Program-made: the position numbers and the translations under genes
The notes under the pieces: generated by a model
Told to the model about the DNA's origin: nothing
The model's database searches: none
What the model saw: the letters and a program-made list of their open reading frames with translations, nothing else
DNA from: Actinomycetes bacterium
GTDB taxonomy: Bacteria > Actinomycetota > Actinomycetes > Propionibacteriales > Propionibacteriaceae
Direction: 5' to 3'
Assembly (NCBI GenBank): GCA_021794705.1
Contig: JAJYQH010000190.1
Location: 1-7,058, forward strand
Length of the DNA: 7,058 nt
In this document: one piece after another, positions 5,716-7,058 of the stretch
How the letters are laid out: every line of letters starts with the position of its first letter
Numbering within the stretch: the stretch's first letter is position 1

Positions 5716-6219
5716 ATGTCCTTCGAGATTCCCTCCGACCTCAACCCGCAGCTCATGGCCCTCGCCTGGATGATCGGGCGCTGGGAGGGCAACGGCCACG
5801 GCAGCTGGCCCGGCGTCGGCGACTTCGAGTACGGCCAGCAGATCGACATCGACACCTTCGGCGGCCCGTACCTGCACTACATCTCCCAGACCTTCACCCG
5901 CGACGAGAACGGCCTGCCGCTCGCACCGCTGAGCATGGAGACCGGTTTCTGGCGCCCGCAGAACGACGGCAGCGTCGAGCTCGTGCTCAGCTCCCCCGAG
6001 GGGTGGAGCGAGGTGTGGGTGGGCAAGATCACCGGGGCCAGGATCGAGCTGGTCAGTGACGCCGTGATGCGCACCAGCACCGCCGACCTCACCTACACCG
6101 GCGGCCAGCGGCTGTACGGCAACGTCGAGAGCGATCTGCTGTGGACGTTCGACCGGGCCACCGACGACGTCCCCCTGCAGCCCTACATGTGGGCGCGCCT
6201 CCAGCGGGTGGAGCAGTGA
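5716..6219 (+). CDS. Nitrobindin-like (UPF0678/FABP-like) beta-barrel protein lacking the axial histidine
   Basis: The 167-residue protein belongs to the nitrobindin family of ten-stranded beta-barrels (THAP4 C-terminal domain-like), whose true members bind ferric haem and react with NO or peroxynitrite. The family signature GxWxGxG appears as GRWEGNGHG (residues 21-29), followed by YGQQIDIDTFGGPYLHYISQTF at 39-60, METGFWRP (74-81), ELVLSSPEGWSEVWVG at 88-103 and a C-terminal strand PLQPYMWARLQRV (153-165). In haem-binding members a His lies in that last strand (PHL-type); here the aligned residue appears to be Tyr157. The M. tuberculosis paralogue Rv0813c is likewise described as lacking the haem-ligating histidine (recalled). 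Haem binding is therefore doubtful and a different small hydrophobic ligand is possible. The ATG at 5716 follows AGAGGAG with a 5-nt gap; the longer open frame from 5653 overlaps the upstream peptide gene and lacks such a site. Its stop overlaps the ygfZ-like start. Confidence 0.92.
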   Translation: MSFEIPSDLNPQLMALAWMIGRWEGNGHGSWPGVGDFEYGQQIDIDTFGGPYLHYISQTFTRDENGLPLAPLSMETGFWRPQNDGSVELVLSSPEGWSEVWVGKITGARIELVSDAVMRTSTADLTYTGGQRLYGNVESDLLWTFDRATDDVPLQPYMWARLQRVEQ

Positions 6220-7058
6220 CCTCCGGGCCGGTCGGCACGGCGTCCGGCACCGAGCCGACGGCTCTGGTGCGCGTCGAGGAGGGCGTCGACGCGGGGCTGG
6301 TGTGGCACGCCGGGAATCCCCTGCGCGAGCAGCGCGACCTCGCCGAGGGTCGGGCGGTGGTGCGACTGGCCAATCGCGGCGTCCTCACCGTCACCGGGCC
6401 CGACCGCCTCGGCTGGCTGCACTCGCTCACCAGCCAGCACCTCGAGCGGCTGGCCCCCGGAACCTCGACGACCGCACTGGTCCTCTCGCCGACGGGACAC
6501 GTCGAGCACGTGCTGTACGGCGTCGACGACGGCGAGACCTTCTGGGCGTTCACCGAGCCCGGTCGGGTGGCCGCGCTCGTCTCGTGGCTCGACCGGATGC
6601 GCTTCATGCGCCAGGTCGAGGTGCGCGACCGCAGCGACGACCTCGAGGTCGTGTGGCTCGCCGCGTCCGCCCTGGACGCCGCCACCCTGCCCGAGGGCGC
6701 CGTGGTGCGCACGAGCGACATCCCCGCGGGCGAGACGGACGCCGTCGAGGTGCTGGTTCCGCGCGGGTCGGGCTGGCCGGGGCTGCCGGAGGCCGGCGTG
6801 TGGGCGTTCGACGCCCTGCGGATCGCCGCGGGCGTCCCGAGGATCTTCGTCGACACCGACGAGCGCACCATCCCCAACGAGATCGGCCTCGTCGGCACCC
6901 ACCTCGACAAGGGCTGTTACCGCGGCCAGGAGACTGTCGCCCGGGTGCACACGCTCGGGCGGCCGCCCCGGCGGCTGGTCGCCCTGCACCTCGACGGCAG
7001 CGGGCACACCCTGCCCGCGCCGGGGTCGGAGATCACCGACGGCGGCCGCAGCGTCGGG
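6216..7058 (+). CDS. ygfZ: YgfZ-type folate-binding protein (GcvT-like), C-terminus beyond window
   Basis: YgfZ-family proteins resemble the glycine-cleavage T protein, bind tetrahydrofolate and help assemble or repair certain Fe-S enzymes. The frame is open for 281 codons to the window end. The diagnostic motif K-G-C-Y-x-G-Q-E is present as KGCYRGQE at residues 232-239, with Cys234 matching the essential cysteine of E. coli YgfZ (Cys228). The N-terminal part has a GcvT-like fold segment (GVLTVTGPDRLGWLHSLTSQHL near 54-75), and FDALRIAAGVPR, with its invariant arginine, precedes the motif. The GTG at 6216 overlaps the upstream TGA as GTGA (4-nt overlap), with GGTGGAG just before it, so translation is probably coupled to the nitrobindin-like gene. 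Because T-proteins lack the KGCYxGQE motif, GcvT is excluded. Only the C-terminal barrel portion should be missing. Confidence 0.93.
   Translation, partial: MTSGPVGTASGTEPTALVRVEEGVDAGLVWHAGNPLREQRDLAEGRAVVRLANRGVLTVTGPDRLGWLHSLTSQHLERLAPGTSTTALVLSPTGHVEHVLYGVDDGETFWAFTEPGRVAALVSWLDRMRFMRQVEVRDRSDDLEVVWLAASALDAATLPEGAVVRTSDIPAGETDAVEVLVPRGSGWPGLPEAGVWAFDALRIAAGVPRIFVDTDERTIPNEIGLVGTHLDKGCYRGQETVARVHTLGRPPRRLVALHLDGSGHTLPAPGSEITDGGRSVG

Noticed and set aside
1..7058. Mobile elements, CRISPR, tRNA/rRNA, phage or defence genes
   Set aside because: No repeated spacer pattern, transposase, integrase, tRNA cloverleaf or compositional shift was seen. All genes are ordinary chromosomal types.

Overview
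The window is chromosomal DNA from a high-GC actinobacterium. GC is very high throughout and codons end mostly in G or C. A mycothiol synthase gene (mshD) lies beside an atypical GlnR-type response regulator; mycothiol is made only by Actinobacteria. I cannot fix the genus. Every gene is of vertical, housekeeping type. I see no mobile element, RNA gene, CRISPR array or compositional break, so this is an ordinary region with a few good details and not a clear new system.

Layout. Positions 1-2994 (minus strand, reading right to left) hold glnR, mshD and ppk1 in one direction, with gaps of 52 and 38 bp. They encode a nitrogen regulator, the last step of mycothiol synthesis and polyphosphate kinase. 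ppk1 runs off the left edge after 446 codons. Positions 3099-4484 (plus strand, divergent from glnR) encode a single-pass membrane protein with an extracytoplasmic discoidin/NADase-type glycan-binding-like domain, then a small three-helix membrane protein. Positions 4494-4949 (minus strand) are dtd, D-aminoacyl-tRNA deacylase, convergent with the small membrane protein (9 bp between stop codons). Positions 5017-7058 (plus strand) hold a GNAT acetyltransferase, a 47-residue membrane peptide, a nitrobindin-like beta-barrel protein and the first 281 codons of a YgfZ-type folate-binding protein. The last two overlap by 4 nt and are probably translationally coupled.

How the genes fit together. The order of a discoidin-like exported protein divergent from glnR followed by mshD, with a nitrobindin-like gene and a ygfZ-like gene nearby, resembles the Rv0811c-Rv0819 region of Mycobacterium tuberculosis as I recall it. 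It therefore looks like an old conserved actinobacterial neighbourhood. Themes are nutrient status (GlnR, Ppk1), thiol redox (MshD), Fe-S maintenance (YgfZ), a haem-protein fold (nitrobindin-like) and tRNA proofreading (Dtd).

The most notable regulatory signal is that several genes lack a strong Shine-Dalgarno sequence and instead carry an extended -10-like hexamer ending 6-7 nt before the start codon. This is the geometry of leaderless transcription in actinobacteria. The short glnR divergent intergenic region also holds two overlapping perfect palindromes placed on the likely glnR promoter. No gene-free stretch exceeds about 105 bp.
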